64,000 nucleotides of DNA from assembly GCA_020848435.1 (NCBI GenBank), contig JADLAC010000051.1, positions 124,001-188,000 on the forward strand. Reading direction: 5' to 3'. The notes below the pieces were generated by a model. The model did not search any database and had not been told where the DNA came from. It worked only from the letters and a program-made list of their open reading frames with translations. Numbering within the stretch: position 1 is the first letter of the stretch; each line of letters begins with the position of its first letter. Of the stretch, positions 25,277 through 34,085 are shown in pieces. This DNA comes from Burkholderiales bacterium (GTDB lineage Bacteria > Pseudomonadota > Gammaproteobacteria > Burkholderiales > WYBJ01). The position numbers and the translations under genes are program-made.

Positions 25277-26167
25277 TCACACTCGCCGCGGCAGGCCAGC
25301 GAGCTGGCGCAACACTTCAATGAAAGCGACGCTGTCGTGCTCGGCCAAACCTTGCTCGTAGCCTGCCTGCTGGAGCTGCGACCACAACGCGCCGACCAGC
25401 ATCGGAGCGCCCACGCGCATGCCTTGCTCGAGCGCGAGCCGAGCGTCCTTGAGCGAGGTCTTCACCTGGCCTTCGGCAGCGTAATCGCCCGCGAGCATCT
25501 TCGGGCCCTTGTCGATCATGGTCTTGGAGCTGCACGCGGCGTCCTGCAACACGGACAAGAGGCTCGGGCCGTCCATGCCGGCCTTCACCCCGAGCACCAG
25601 GCCCTCGGCCAATGCCAGCCGATTGCCGAACAGGACCAGGTTGATGACGAGCTTGGCGAGCGCACCCGAGCCCACCGGACCCATCCGATAGCACGCTCGG
25701 CCGATCGCATCGAACAATGCTCGACAGGCCTCGAAGTCGGCCTGCGTTCCGCCCGCGATCACCACCAGGTCTTTCTTCCATGCCATCGCGCTGGTGCCGC
25801 TGACCGCAGCATCGAGGAATCTGATCGCGTGCTGTGCCAGCTCGGTGCCGATGCGCTCCGAATCTTGCGGGCGCGACGTGGTGGCATCGGCGACGATGAG
25901 CCCGGGCGCGGCGCCCTGTAGAACGCCACGTTCGCCGAGCACCACCTCGCGCACCACGTCGCTGGAGGGCAGCGACAGGAGCAGCCAACGCGCGCCCTCG
26001 GCTGCCGCGGCCGGGCAATCGACCGCGACACCGCCGCGCTCGCGCAGCTCGGCCATGCGCTGCGGGTCCGGATCGTAGCCGCGCACCTCGAATCCGCTTT
26101 GCAGCAGATGATGGGAAAAAGCCGACCCCATCAAACCGACGCCGACGACCCCGACGCGCTCGCCCAT
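25277..26167 (-). CDS. NAD(P)-dependent beta-hydroxyacid dehydrogenase (3-hydroxyisobutyrate dehydrogenase family)
   Basis: A 296-residue dehydrogenase of the 3-hydroxyisobutyrate/tartronate semialdehyde reductase family. The cofactor motif is GVVGVGLMGSAFSHHLL near the N-terminus. The substrate loop reads DAAVSGTSAMAWKKDLVVIAGG, where the usual SGG appears as SGT, and the catalytic lysine is in GSGALAKLVINL. The ATG at 26167 is preceded by GGGAGAGG. It is the first gene of the operon with Bug (25209) and the Gfo/Idh dehydrogenase, consistent with catabolism of a hydroxy or sugar acid. The 299-base gap to the divergent Bug gene holds a CCGGCC-TT-GGCCGG palindrome at 26191-26204 but no gene. 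Confidence 0.93.
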   Translation of the reverse strand: MGERVGVVGVGLMGSAFSHHLLQSGFEVRGYDPDPQRMAELRERGGVAVDCPAAAAEGARWLLLSLPSSDVVREVVLGERGVLQGAAPGLIVADATTSRPQDSERIGTELAQHAIRFLDAAVSGTSAMAWKKDLVVIAGGTQADFEACRALFDAIGRACYRMGPVGSGALAKLVINLVLFGNRLALAEGLVLGVKAGMDGPSLLSVLQDAACSSKTMIDKGPKMLAGDYAAEGQVKTSLKDARLALEQGMRVGAPMLVGALWSQLQQAGYEQGLAEHDSVAFIEVLRQLAGLPRRV

Positions 26168-26466
26168 GCTGCCTCTCCCTGCGATGAGTGCCGGCCTTGG
26201 CCGGTCACGCCCGACGCGGCGCGATGGCCGCTGCCGCGTTGCCCACGTACGCACTGACCACTGGCGCGCCGTCAGGCCAGGCCAGTGCGATTGTAGCGGG
26301 ACACTGGCCGCTGCGCTCTCGCGCCATGACAGCGCTCCGCCGCGTCGCGACGCGGCCGCGCGGGCAAGGCATAATCGGGGTGCCCGATACGTGCGGACGC
26401 GCACACTGCCCGGCAGGACGCAGAGCTTTGAGTGACGCAGAGCAAGCAGTGCACCCTCGCCCGAAG

Positions 26467-27456
26467 ATGGCAGCCGGACGTGACGCCGCGCCGCGCCGCG
26501 CGCGCGTGCTGGGTGCCATCGGCTTCGCGCTCGTTGCCGGCAGCGCCGCACACGCGGCGACTCAAACCTATCCGGCCAAGCCGGTCCGGCTGATCGTCTC
26601 GTTCTCCGCCGGCAGCGGCTCGGACACCATCGGCCGGCTCATCGCCCGCGGTCTCACGCAGGCACTCGGCCAGCAGGTCATCGTCGACAATCGCGCCGGG
26701 GCCGCGGGCAATATCGGCGCGGAGCTGGCGGCGCGCGCGCCGGCCGACGGCTATGCCCTGCTGCTGGTAAACATGGGCCACGCCGCCAACGCCATCATGT
26801 ACAAGAACCTGGGCTACGACTTGCGGCGGGACTTCGCGCCGGTCATGCAGATCGCATCGTCGCCTTCGGTGGTCGTGCTGCATCCTTCGGTGCCGGCGAA
26901 AACGCTGCCCGAGTTCGTCAAGCTCGCGAAGGCAAGGCCGGGCGACATCGCCTACTGCTCCGGCGGTGTCGGCACACCGACCTTCGTTGCCGGCGAGCTC
27001 TTCAAGCACCAGGCCGGGGTGAACTTGCTGCACGTACCCTACCGATCCGGCGGCGAAGCCATCACCGCCGTGCTGGCAGGCGAAGTCTCGGTGTACTTCG
27101 CACCGATGGCGACCGCGCTGCCGAACATACGCCAGGCGCGCCTGCGCGCGCTCGCGGTGACCAGCAGCAAGCGGGTGCCGGTGCTCTCCGATTACCCCAC
27201 GGTGGCCGAGATGGGGTATCCCGGCTACCAGGCCGGCAATTGGTACGGGCTCGCCGCGCCGGCGAAAACGGCGCAGGAAGTGATCGCCGCGATCCGCGGC
27301 GCGGCGTTGAACGCGTTGCGCACCCCGGAGATCAACAAGGCACTCACCGATCTTGGCTACGTCGTCATCGCCGACGAGCCCGATGATTTCGCCGCGCATA
27401 TCCAAGCGGAGATCGACAAGCTGAGCCGGATCCTGCGCGACATCCGCGTCCAATGA
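26467..27456 (+). CDS. Bug/TctC-family solute-binding receptor
   Basis: A 329-residue receptor. The chosen ATG at 26467 gives a twin-arginine-like charged start (GRDAAPRRAR) and a core VLGAIGFALVAGSAAHAA before TQTYPAKP. No strong Shine-Dalgarno is present, and TTG 26428 or GTG 26449 are alternatives. The first loop is SFSAGSGSDTIGR, with Ser in place of the second Gly. The second is DNRAGAAGNIG, and the PYKG element is HVPYRSGGEAITAVLAGEVS. It is divergent from the beta-hydroxyacid dehydrogenase operon and followed 54 bases later by a small PII-like gene. Confidence 0.92.
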   Translation: MAAGRDAAPRRARVLGAIGFALVAGSAAHAATQTYPAKPVRLIVSFSAGSGSDTIGRLIARGLTQALGQQVIVDNRAGAAGNIGAELAARAPADGYALLLVNMGHAANAIMYKNLGYDLRRDFAPVMQIASSPSVVVLHPSVPAKTLPEFVKLAKARPGDIAYCSGGVGTPTFVAGELFKHQAGVNLLHVPYRSGGEAITAVLAGEVSVYFAPMATALPNIRQARLRALAVTSSKRVPVLSDYPTVAEMGYPGYQAGNWYGLAAPAKTAQEVIAAIRGAALNALRTPEINKALTDLGYVVIADEPDDFAAHIQAEIDKLSRILRDIRVQ

Positions 27457-27510
27457 GCGCCGCGCGCGTTTGCAATGATCCCCCCATGCACAATGCAAGG
27501 AGCAGGCGGC

Positions 27511-27810
27511 ATGAAACTCGCGTTCATCGTCCACAACGAACACTACACCAGGCGGGTGATGGACCTCCTGGCACGCTGCCAGATCGACTACTACACGCGC
27601 TGGGAACGGGTGATCGGCAAGGGCCATGAAACCGAGCCGCACCTCGGCACCGGCACTTTCGCGAGCTTGAACGGCGTGTTCATGATCGCGTTCGAAGACG
27701 ATGCCCCGCTCACGGCGTTGATCGGCGAGATCCAGGCGACCAACGCCGAGATCAAGCGCCGCGCCGACCATATCCGCCTGTTCCAGCTTCCGCTCGAGCG
27801 CATCGTCTAG
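27511..27810 (+). CDS. small PII-like (PG0541-type) protein
   Basis: A 99-residue cytoplasmic protein starting at ATG 27511 behind GGAG. The first strand MKLAFIVHNEHYTRRVMDLL and the motif YYTRWERVIGKGHETEPHLG resemble the ferredoxin-like PII fold, with a T-loop-like segment of the transporter-associated PG0541 group. FMIAFEDDAPLTALIGEI follows. PII-like proteins often gate membrane transporters, so its position behind a Bug receptor gene is suggestive, but no permease gene is present. The family call is from general pattern rather than a decisive motif. Confidence 0.7.
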   Translation: MKLAFIVHNEHYTRRVMDLLARCQIDYYTRWERVIGKGHETEPHLGTGTFASLNGVFMIAFEDDAPLTALIGEIQATNAEIKRRADHIRLFQLPLERIV

Positions 27811-27821
27811 CCAGACCGCGA

Positions 27822-27837
27822 CGCCGCGCGGGCGGCG
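27822..27837. terminator. hairpin between convergent genes
   Basis: CGCCGC GCGG GCGGCG is a perfect 6-bp stem with a 4-base loop in the 46-base gap between the convergent PII-like and DinB-like genes. It could terminate both transcripts, although neither strand shows a T-run. Confidence 0.37.
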
Positions 27838-27856
27838 CGCTGGCCTTCAGCGCACG

Positions 27857-28432
27857 TCAACCCCTGCCGGTACTGCTGCTGCTGCTACTACTACTACTGG
27901 CACTGCTGCCGCTACCGCTGCCCTGTGCGGACGCCTCGTTGCGCTCCCGCAAGTACACCGGCAAGTCCATCGTCGGCGGGCGCGCCGGCACGGCGAACAT
28001 TATGTCGCAGACGAAGCCGCGGTGATAATGGCGGTGACCGAGGATATGCAGCAGGATCTCGGCGCGCGTCATTTCACCGCGATTGCCACCGATCAGGGTG
28101 AAGCGTATCGGCTCTCGCAGCTCGCCCGCGCTGAGCCGATCGCTCCAGTCGACGTACCAGCCATCCACCGCCTGCTGCAAGCGCCACAGCTCGTCGAGCG
28201 GCGGATGGTCGGCGGTATTCCTCGCATCGTAGCCGTGCTCGCGGCCCTCGAGATGCGCCTGCCAGATGCGATCGATCACGTAGTTGTGATTGAGCGTATG
28301 CACCATGTTGCGAAAGAGGCTCGCGCGCGGCTTGACTGCCTCGCCTTGCGGCAGCCGCGCCACGGCATCGAACATGCGCTGATTTGCCCAGGCGTTGTAG
28401 CGGGTGAGCATGCGCGCGGTATCGGCATCCAT
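27857..28432 (-). CDS. DinB-like putative metal-dependent hydrolase/transferase with poly-Ser tail
   Basis: A 191-residue four-helix-bundle protein of the DinB/YfiT superfamily, which includes thiol-dependent transferases and hydrolases with a three-His metal site. The first His region is MVHTLNHNYVIDRIW (about residues 43-57), and the second is LLHILGHRHYHRG (about 126-138). The core ends at PVYLRERNEAS; the last 25 residues are almost only Ser and Gly, encoded by a CTG/CTA trinucleotide run (27871-27920). It is the last gene of the Rid-domain operon, 49 bases after a triple-Rid gene. A contribution to detoxifying a reactive intermediate is plausible but unproven. Confidence 0.9.
   Translation of the reverse strand: MDADTARMLTRYNAWANQRMFDAVARLPQGEAVKPRASLFRNMVHTLNHNYVIDRIWQAHLEGREHGYDARNTADHPPLDELWRLQQAVDGWYVDWSDRLSAGELREPIRFTLIGGNRGEMTRAEILLHILGHRHYHRGFVCDIMFAVPARPPTMDLPVYLRERNEASAQGSGSGSSASSSSSSSSSTGRG
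27871..27920. repeat. trinucleotide repeat coding for a serine tail
   Basis: A run of TGC/TAC-type triplets (CTG CTG CTG CTG CTA CTA CTA CTA on the + strand, then CTGCCGCTACCGCTG) encodes Ser-rich residues at the C-terminus of the DinB-like protein. The unit length keeps the reading frame, so slippage would change tail length but not the frame. Confidence 0.85.
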
Positions 28433-28450
28433 GATCCGTTCTCCTTTCTA

Positions 28451-28485
28451 GACCCGACCGCGACCCCGGTCCGACCCTGGGTCAA
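28451..28485. repeat. GGTCCGACC-type intergenic element
   Basis: GACCCGACCGCGACCCCGG followed by TCCGACCCTGGGTCAA lies in the 49-base gap directly after the stop of the triple-Rid gene, overlapping the TGA at its right end. The central GGTCCGACC is self-complementary around one base. Related blocks occur at 14539, 35078, 46352, 56977 and 63991. Confidence 0.6.
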
Positions 28486-29768
28486 TTCGGCGCGTAGACC
28501 CAAGGATCGACGATGACGCTGCACGCCGGCACGGGCAACGGTGCCGGCACCTGGACCGCGGTGAAAGGCACCGGCGCGCCGCCCAACGCCTCCTGCCACG
28601 CCCGATGCATCGGATAGAACTGCGCGAGGTCGGTGTGGAACTGGTGGATGCGCACGACATTGTCCAGGGACGTGCCGCCCGCGCGGCAGAGGGTCTCCAG
28701 CGCGCGCACGATGTACTCCATCTGGCCGCGCGCCGCGGCGCCGAAGTGCGGCAAGCCCGCGCCCTTGGCAATGGCCGCTATCGGACCGCCCGCGTCGAGC
28801 GCCATGAGCCCGGAGCAGAACAGCAGATCGCCCGCGCGCACCGCGGCGGCGCCGAAGCTCATCTCCGCGGCAATGCCTTCGTCGATGACCTGCTTGCTGG
28901 TCTTGCCCGCATCGGTCAGCGCGACCAGGTTGATCTCTATGTTGCCCGGCACCAGGCCGAAATCGGCTGTCGGCACGACGCTGAGCGCGCATTGGCGCGT
29001 GCCAAAGTGAGCGTTCCAGACATCCAGGCAATGGGCCGTGTCCTCGACGTGGCGCAGGTAGATCTGCGCCTTCACGGCATTGGCGAGCGAGGACCCGGCG
29101 GCCTGCAGCGCCGGGACGAACTTCTGTTGGATCAGGTACTCGGTCTGGCGCCGAATCTCGTAGCCGCCCCAGCGGCTGTGCGCTGCGACGTGCGCCCGCG
29201 GATCGGGATTGCCGTCCGCGCCGCGCGCCATCTGCCCGGCCACGAACACGAAATCGCCCGCGCGCACCGCCGGCACGAACCCCGACCACACCGGTGACGT
29301 CACCGTCGGCGTGGGCACGCGCTTGGGTTCGAGGCCCGAGCCGGGCATCACGGCGAGCACCGACGCGGTAATGTCGGCACCGCTCGCCAGCAGGCTCGGC
29401 ATGATGACCGAAGTGCTGGGCGGGATATAGCTGCCGAACGCCGCATGGCGGGCGAGGTGATATGGATCGACTGCCTTCCAGGTGGGATAGTACTGATCGA
29501 GCCGGACGGTGTTGGCGAAGTCGGTTCCGGCCGCCGCCAGCAGCTCCTTGAAACGGGCACAGATGAAGTCGCCTTCGCGCCGGTTGCGCGGCAGGCCGTG
29601 ATGCGGCATGCCCGGCTTGCCCACGACATCGGGATGCAGGCCGCTTGCGTAGTCAAGGGCTTCGATGCCATTCAAGAACACCCAAGGACCCGCCTTCACC
29701 GCCGGCGCATGGTGGATGTCCGTGCCGGGAATGCGCATCGCTCTGATGGTTTGAATCTGCGCTGCCAT
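28482..29768 (-). CDS. triple Rid (YjgF/YER057c) domain protein
   Basis: A 428-residue protein made of three consecutive Rid-like domains: about residues 10-150 (from GTDIHHAPAVKAGPWVFLNG), 155-290 (VPAVRAGDFVFVAGQMARG to GNIEINLVALTDAG) and 295-428 (AVRAGDLLFCSGLMALDAG to the end). RidA itself deaminates reactive enamines/imines from PLP enzymes using one conserved Arg. That Arg is kept only in the middle domain, at GTRQCALSVVP; the first and third domains have Thr/Ser or Phe/Thr at that place. The start ATG 29768 follows GGAGGACAC. Single-domain Rids form trimers, so one chain could mimic a trimer. The substrate is unknown. Confidence 0.9.
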   Translation of the reverse strand: MAAQIQTIRAMRIPGTDIHHAPAVKAGPWVFLNGIEALDYASGLHPDVVGKPGMPHHGLPRNRREGDFICARFKELLAAAGTDFANTVRLDQYYPTWKAVDPYHLARHAAFGSYIPPSTSVIMPSLLASGADITASVLAVMPGSGLEPKRVPTPTVTSPVWSGFVPAVRAGDFVFVAGQMARGADGNPDPRAHVAAHSRWGGYEIRRQTEYLIQQKFVPALQAAGSSLANAVKAQIYLRHVEDTAHCLDVWNAHFGTRQCALSVVPTADFGLVPGNIEINLVALTDAGKTSKQVIDEGIAAEMSFGAAAVRAGDLLFCSGLMALDAGGPIAAIAKGAGLPHFGAAARGQMEYIVRALETLCRAGGTSLDNVVRIHQFHTDLAQFYPMHRAWQEALGGAPVPFTAVQVPAPLPVPACSVIVDPWVYAPN

Positions 29769-29877
29769 GTGTCCTCCTGTGAAAATCGATGTCCACGCTC
29801 GCCGGCATAGCCGCCGGCAGCGAGGCTCGAGCTGTCCCGGTGATGATGATGATGCCGCCGCTAGGGCGGCGCGTTGC

Positions 29878-30885
29878 TCAGCGTTCCAGCTTGACCCCGG
29901 TCGCGCGCGCGACCGGCGCCCAGCGGGCAATCTCGTCCTCGAGAAACTGCGTGAACTCCCGCGGCGTGCTCCAGCGCGGCTCGCCGCCCAGGCTCTTGAT
30001 ACGCTCCTGCACGTCCGGCATCTTCAATGCGCGCACCATCTCCGCGTTGAGCTTGTCGATGATCGCCCGCGGCGTCTTCGCGGGTACCGCCGCCCCGGTA
30101 TAGCCGACCGACTGGAAGCCGGCCACACCCGATTCCGCGATCGTAGGCAGGTCGGGGAGCAGGTTGCTGCGGCTTGGCGAGGCGATGCCGAGCGCGCGGA
30201 TCTTGCCGCTCTGGATGAGCGGAATGGCGGTTGGCATGTTCACGAACATGAACTCGATGCGCCCGCCCATCAGGTCGGTCAATGCGACCGGGCTCGCGTT
30301 GTAGGGAACGTGTATGCCGTCGAAACCGGCTTGGCGCCGAAAAAGGTCGGTCGCGAGAAAGGGGGAGCTACCCACACCCACTGTCGCCCAGGTGGGACCG
30401 CCCGGCTTGGCCTTGGCATACGCAATCAGCTCCGACACGCTCTTCGCCGGCAGCTTCAGGTTCGCCACCAGGATGTTCGGATAGAGCGCGATCAGGCTGA
30501 TCGCGGCGAAATCCTTGCGCGTATCGTACGGCAGCTTGGTGTAAATGCTGACGTTGATCGAGAACGGCGTCGACAGGAAGATCAGCGTGTAGCCGTCTGG
30601 CGGAGCCTTGGATCCGAGGTCGTAGGCAATGGTGCCGTTGGCGCCGGGTCGCGCGTCGTTGACGATAGGCTGCGACCAGGCTTCCGTCAGCTTCTGCGCG
30701 ACGGTGCGCGCGAGCGTATCGGACAGGCCGCCTGCGCCGAAATCGATGATCCAGCGGATGGGCTTGTTGGGATAGCCCTGCGCCGGGTCGCCGCCCCTGG
30801 CTTGCGGCCATGCCGAGGTAGCGGCGCACGCGACCACCAGCGTCGCGGCCGTGCTGCGATGGATGAGGGCTCGCATGCGCTTCAT
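29878..30885 (-). CDS. Bug/TctC-family solute-binding receptor
   Basis: A 335-residue receptor. AAGGAG precedes a GTG-ATG pair, and the ATG at 30885 is chosen. The signal MKRMRALIHRSTAATLVVA ends near SAWPQA, followed by a short Gly-rich linker before GYPNKPIRW. Loops: DFGAGGLSDTLAR, with Asp instead of Pro at the start of the loop; NDARPGANGTIA; and HVPYNASPVALTDLMGG, where PYKG is PYNA. It lies 33 bases after the single-Rid gene and 109 before the triple-Rid gene, fully inside the Rid operon, so its ligand is probably the compound these proteins process. Confidence 0.94.
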   Translation of the reverse strand: MKRMRALIHRSTAATLVVACAATSAWPQARGGDPAQGYPNKPIRWIIDFGAGGLSDTLARTVAQKLTEAWSQPIVNDARPGANGTIAYDLGSKAPPDGYTLIFLSTPFSINVSIYTKLPYDTRKDFAAISLIALYPNILVANLKLPAKSVSELIAYAKAKPGGPTWATVGVGSSPFLATDLFRRQAGFDGIHVPYNASPVALTDLMGGRIEFMFVNMPTAIPLIQSGKIRALGIASPSRSNLLPDLPTIAESGVAGFQSVGYTGAAVPAKTPRAIIDKLNAEMVRALKMPDVQERIKSLGGEPRWSTPREFTQFLEDEIARWAPVARATGVKLER

Positions 30886-30918
30886 CACAGGGCTCCTTCG
30901 CGAATACGTAAATCGACG

Positions 30919-31455
30919 CTAGCGGCGTCGGGCGCCGGGGCGCGCCGGCCGGGCCCGGGCGGCCGGCCGGGCGCGCTTCGCCGGCGATTTGAGTGCACGC
31001 GTGCGCTTGGGCTCCCACACCGCCGTCGCCTCGACTTCGATCAGCATGTCGGGGTGCATGAGCGCGCTCACGCCGATCGAAGTGATGCACGGCAGTGCAC
31101 CGCGCTTCGAATGCTTGCCGAAGAACTCGACCCGCGCCGGTACCGCCTCGCGATGGAATCGCTCGCGGTCGGTGAAGAAAAACGTCATGTGCACGATGTC
31201 GTCCCAGCGCGCGCCGCCGGCTTCCACGGTGCGCTTGACGTACTCCAGTGCTTGCAGCGTCTGCACGCGCATGTCGCCTTTGCCGATGATGCCATCGGGG
31301 CCGATCGCCGGGTAGCCCGACATGCGCAAAGTGCTGCCGCCGGTCGTGACGATGGCATGGGCGATCTTTATCGGCCGGTACTCGGGAATATCCTTGTGCA
31401 AGCTCCCGGCATAGAACTGCTCGATGTCGGCGAGCACGATGCGGCGCTTCTCCAT
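30919..31455 (-). CDS. single-domain Rid family protein with basic tail
   Basis: A 178-residue Rid-family protein. The ATG at 31455 has GGAGGATG immediately upstream. The fold begins RIVLADIEQFYAGSLHKD, and the core has VTTGGSTLRMSGYPAIGPDG, then TLQALEYVKRTVEAGGARWD. The last strands read LPCITSIGVSALMHPDMLIE, lacking the catalytic Arg of RidA. A C-terminal tail (about residues 150-178) is almost only Arg, Ala and Pro, probably disordered and possibly nucleic-acid or membrane associated. It sits between the second triple-Rid gene and a Bug gene. Confidence 0.89.
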   Translation of the reverse strand: MEKRRIVLADIEQFYAGSLHKDIPEYRPIKIAHAIVTTGGSTLRMSGYPAIGPDGIIGKGDMRVQTLQALEYVKRTVEAGGARWDDIVHMTFFFTDRERFHREAVPARVEFFGKHSKRGALPCITSIGVSALMHPDMLIEVEATAVWEPKRTRALKSPAKRARPAARARPARPGARRR

Positions 31456-31556
31456 CTCATCCTCCCGAGTGCCGGTGCGGTTCGTCTCGGTAACCTTGGA
31501 GCATCCCGGCGCAAGCATACCCCCGAGGCCGGGCAGTGTCGCGGCGAGCGTGTGTA

Positions 31557-32942
31557 TCATGCCAGTGCCATCGCCTCGAGCTGGACCCGCGCCGCGCGCA
31601 AGGGCAGATCGGCCACGGCAACGACGCTGATCGCCGGCGGATCATCGCCGAGCGCGGACAGGAGCACGCGCTGCACGAACGGGAAGTCCTGCATCTCGCG
31701 CACGTATAGCGTGATCTTCACGAGCTTTCGCAGCGCCGAGCCGAGCGAGCCGAGCAGGGCGTCCAACTGATTCAGGATCTCGCGGGTCTGGGCAGCGGCT
31801 GCGCACTGCGAGGCGCGCTCGAGCGTCAAGCCGCTCAGCGCCGCGCACACGGCACGCGCTTGCTCGGGGGGCAGATCCTCGATCCGCGCCAGCATGCGGG
31901 CGCGCGCGCCGTCGTAGCCCACCAAAGCCGAGGTGACGATGAGCTCGCCGCCGCGCCGGGCCGCAGCGCCGTAGCCGAGGCGCGCGACCCGCGGCGAAGG
32001 CGCCGCCGTTTCGAGCGCGCCGCCGCAGTACGTGATGGCCTCGATCTCGAGCAGAAAATCGCGCCGAGCCAGGCTATCGACCCCGATCAGCGTCGCCGGC
32101 GGTGCATGCTGCGGATAGAAGCTGCGGCCTTGCCGTTCCAGCTCGGGCAGCGCGGACATCGCGCGCAGGTAGACGTTGTGGCGCAAGACCTGGCGCGCAT
32201 CGGTGCCGTGCTCAGCGAGCATGTCGTGCAGCAGGCGGTAGATCGTGTAGGTCTGCGCCGAGAGCGGCTCGAGCAGCATGCGTTCGGCCAAGCTGCCGCC
32301 AGGGCGCAGCCAGCGCGGATCGTCGAGCTGGTCCGGACCGTACACGATGAGGCCATTCTGCGGATGCGCACCGACCACGCCGGCATAGAAGGTGAAATCC
32401 GCGCAGCGCGACGCGAGCTCGTAATTCGACAGCGGGCCCTGCACGACGTGCCTGGAGGACAGCACTTCCTTCTTCACATTCGGCGCTGGCACGAGCGCAA
32501 CCGGATCGAAATACACCAGCGCATCGGGATAGAGCAGGCCCGGAACCTGGGACGCGGTGCTGGGCGGCGCGACACCGCCCGCGAACAGGGCCGCCCGAGC
32601 ACGCGCGAGCACCGGGAAGTCGCGCATCCGGCGCATGTAGATGCTATAGAACAGGAGGTCGGCGGGCGCGGCGCCCTGCTCGGCCAGCAGGATCGCGAGA
32701 TCCTCGTAGATACGCACCGCCTGGGCGACGAAGGCTTCTTCCCAGCTATCGGGCGCGAGCAGACCGAGCGCGGGCACGGGCTTGCGTCCCAAGGCGGCGT
32801 AGCCGCTCAGCGGGAAGCCGGTGGATGCATCCAGCCCGACCCGGCCCGAGACGAACAACAATGCCCCGGCGCGCACGGCAACCGGAAACCCCGCCACCGG
32901 CGGCGCGACCCGGCTCTCGGTAATTACGCTCTTGGCGCTCAT
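31557..32942 (-). CDS. triple Rid (YjgF/YER057c) domain protein
   Basis: A 461-residue protein with three Rid-like domains: about residues 10-155 (VAVRAGALLFVSGRVGLDA), 160-310 (ASRCADFTFYAGVVGAHPQN) and 318-461 (ARRGGELIVTSALVGYDG to VQLEAMALA). None keeps the RidA catalytic Arg at the expected spot: the strands read PPSTASQVPGLL, PPATLIGVDSLA and PPAISVVAVADLP. The second domain is the most diverged. Its ATG overlaps the amidohydrolase stop by four bases (ATGA), so the two are translationally coupled. It resembles the 28482-29768 protein in architecture but not closely in sequence, so the two are probably old paralogues working together. Confidence 0.89.
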   Translation of the reverse strand: MSAKSVITESRVAPPVAGFPVAVRAGALLFVSGRVGLDASTGFPLSGYAALGRKPVPALGLLAPDSWEEAFVAQAVRIYEDLAILLAEQGAAPADLLFYSIYMRRMRDFPVLARARAALFAGGVAPPSTASQVPGLLYPDALVYFDPVALVPAPNVKKEVLSSRHVVQGPLSNYELASRCADFTFYAGVVGAHPQNGLIVYGPDQLDDPRWLRPGGSLAERMLLEPLSAQTYTIYRLLHDMLAEHGTDARQVLRHNVYLRAMSALPELERQGRSFYPQHAPPATLIGVDSLARRDFLLEIEAITYCGGALETAAPSPRVARLGYGAAARRGGELIVTSALVGYDGARARMLARIEDLPPEQARAVCAALSGLTLERASQCAAAAQTREILNQLDALLGSLGSALRKLVKITLYVREMQDFPFVQRVLLSALGDDPPAISVVAVADLPLRAARVQLEAMALA

Positions 32943-33976
32943 CGGCTGCGGGACGCGTCGCTCGCGCGTTTGCTCGCAGCGGCCGTCAGGACGTGCAGCG
33001 CATTGTCGCGGTAGATCTTGTCGCGGCTCGCCTGCGGCAGCCGCGTCAATGCGGGCAACGCGCGCTGCGCCTCCGCATCGCCGATGTCGAACGGGTAGTC
33101 GGTGCCGAACATCACCCGTTGCGCGCCCGCGATCTGGATGGTGAAATCGACCGATTCCGGGGAAAGCGAGCAGGTATCGAAATAGATCTGCTGGAAATAC
33201 GCGCCCGGCGCCTTGGATACGTGCTGGCGATAGTAGGGATCGGCTTCCCAGCCTTGCGCCTCGTAAGCCGAGTCGAGCCGGCCGCGCAGGTAGATCAGGT
33301 TGCCGCCGCCGTGCGCGAGCAGGAGCTGCAAGCCGGGATGACGATCGAATACGCCTTCAAAGATCATGCGCGTCACGGCAAGCGTCGTCTCGAACGGCCA
33401 CTGCACCAGCACTTGCATGCCGTACAAGGGAAAGCGCGACGGCGCTTCAGCCGACACCGGGTGCATGAAAAGCAGGATGCCGAGGCGCTCGGCGGCGGCG
33501 AACAATTCCGCGAATTCGGGCCCATCGATCGGCCGTCCCCCCGCGGTGCTCGGCAGCAGCGCGGAGCGACAGCCGTAGCGATCGACCGCGCGTTCGAGCT
33601 CGTACGCGCAGGCCGCCGGCTCAGCCATGGCGAGCGTGGCCATGAGCTCGAGCCGGCCGGCGCCCGCGGCAGCGATACGTGCACCATGCTCGTTCAAGGC
33701 ACGCGCGTACTCGGCGTTCGCCGCGCCGCCGGGCCAGGCCACGAATCCCGGCGGCGGCCCGATCAATTGCAGGCTCACGTCGCGCCGCGCCAGGCTGGCA
33801 ACGCGCTTGGGCACATCGAACAGGTTCTCGTCCAGCGAGTGCGCCGGCGAGTCGCCGCGCCGGATCCAGAAACGGCCGTCGGCGCGGCGCTCGGCAGATA
33901 GACCGTACGCGCTCTTGCGGCACAACCCGTCGAGGAACGCCTCGTCCAAGGCGTGTGCATGCGTGTCGATGATCAT
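32939..33976 (-). CDS. amidohydrolase family 2 / ACMSD-like decarboxylase
   Basis: A 345-residue metal-dependent TIM-barrel enzyme related to 2-amino-3-carboxymuconate-6-semialdehyde decarboxylase. All metal ligands are visible: His6 and His8 in MIIDTHAHAL, the His of LLFMHPVSAE, the His of LLLAHGGGNLIYLRGR, and Asp in VMFGTDYPFD. The ATG at 33976 follows GAGGAGACG. It should decarboxylate or hydrolyse an unsaturated, possibly amino-substituted, dicarboxylic acid. Coupling to a Rid protein fits a product that is an enamine or imine, as in aminomuconate chemistry. It is the second gene of the operon after Bug (34086-35150). Confidence 0.92.
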   Translation of the reverse strand: MIIDTHAHALDEAFLDGLCRKSAYGLSAERRADGRFWIRRGDSPAHSLDENLFDVPKRVASLARRDVSLQLIGPPPGFVAWPGGAANAEYARALNEHGARIAAAGAGRLELMATLAMAEPAACAYELERAVDRYGCRSALLPSTAGGRPIDGPEFAELFAAAERLGILLFMHPVSAEAPSRFPLYGMQVLVQWPFETTLAVTRMIFEGVFDRHPGLQLLLAHGGGNLIYLRGRLDSAYEAQGWEADPYYRQHVSKAPGAYFQQIYFDTCSLSPESVDFTIQIAGAQRVMFGTDYPFDIGDAEAQRALPALTRLPQASRDKIYRDNALHVLTAAASKRASDASRSR

Positions 33977-34085
33977 TGCGTCTCCTCGGAAGCGCTCGGT
34001 ACGTGCGGACAACGCGACGCGGCGGCGCGGCTACCGCTCCGGCGGCCGATGCGCCACGCCGCGATCGGTTCCGTGCGGCGCCGGT

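Noticed and set aside
29767-31770. Long + strand open frame of 667 codons
   Set aside because: It lies opposite the Bug and Rid genes, has low-complexity Arg/Ala/His composition and no recognisable domain.
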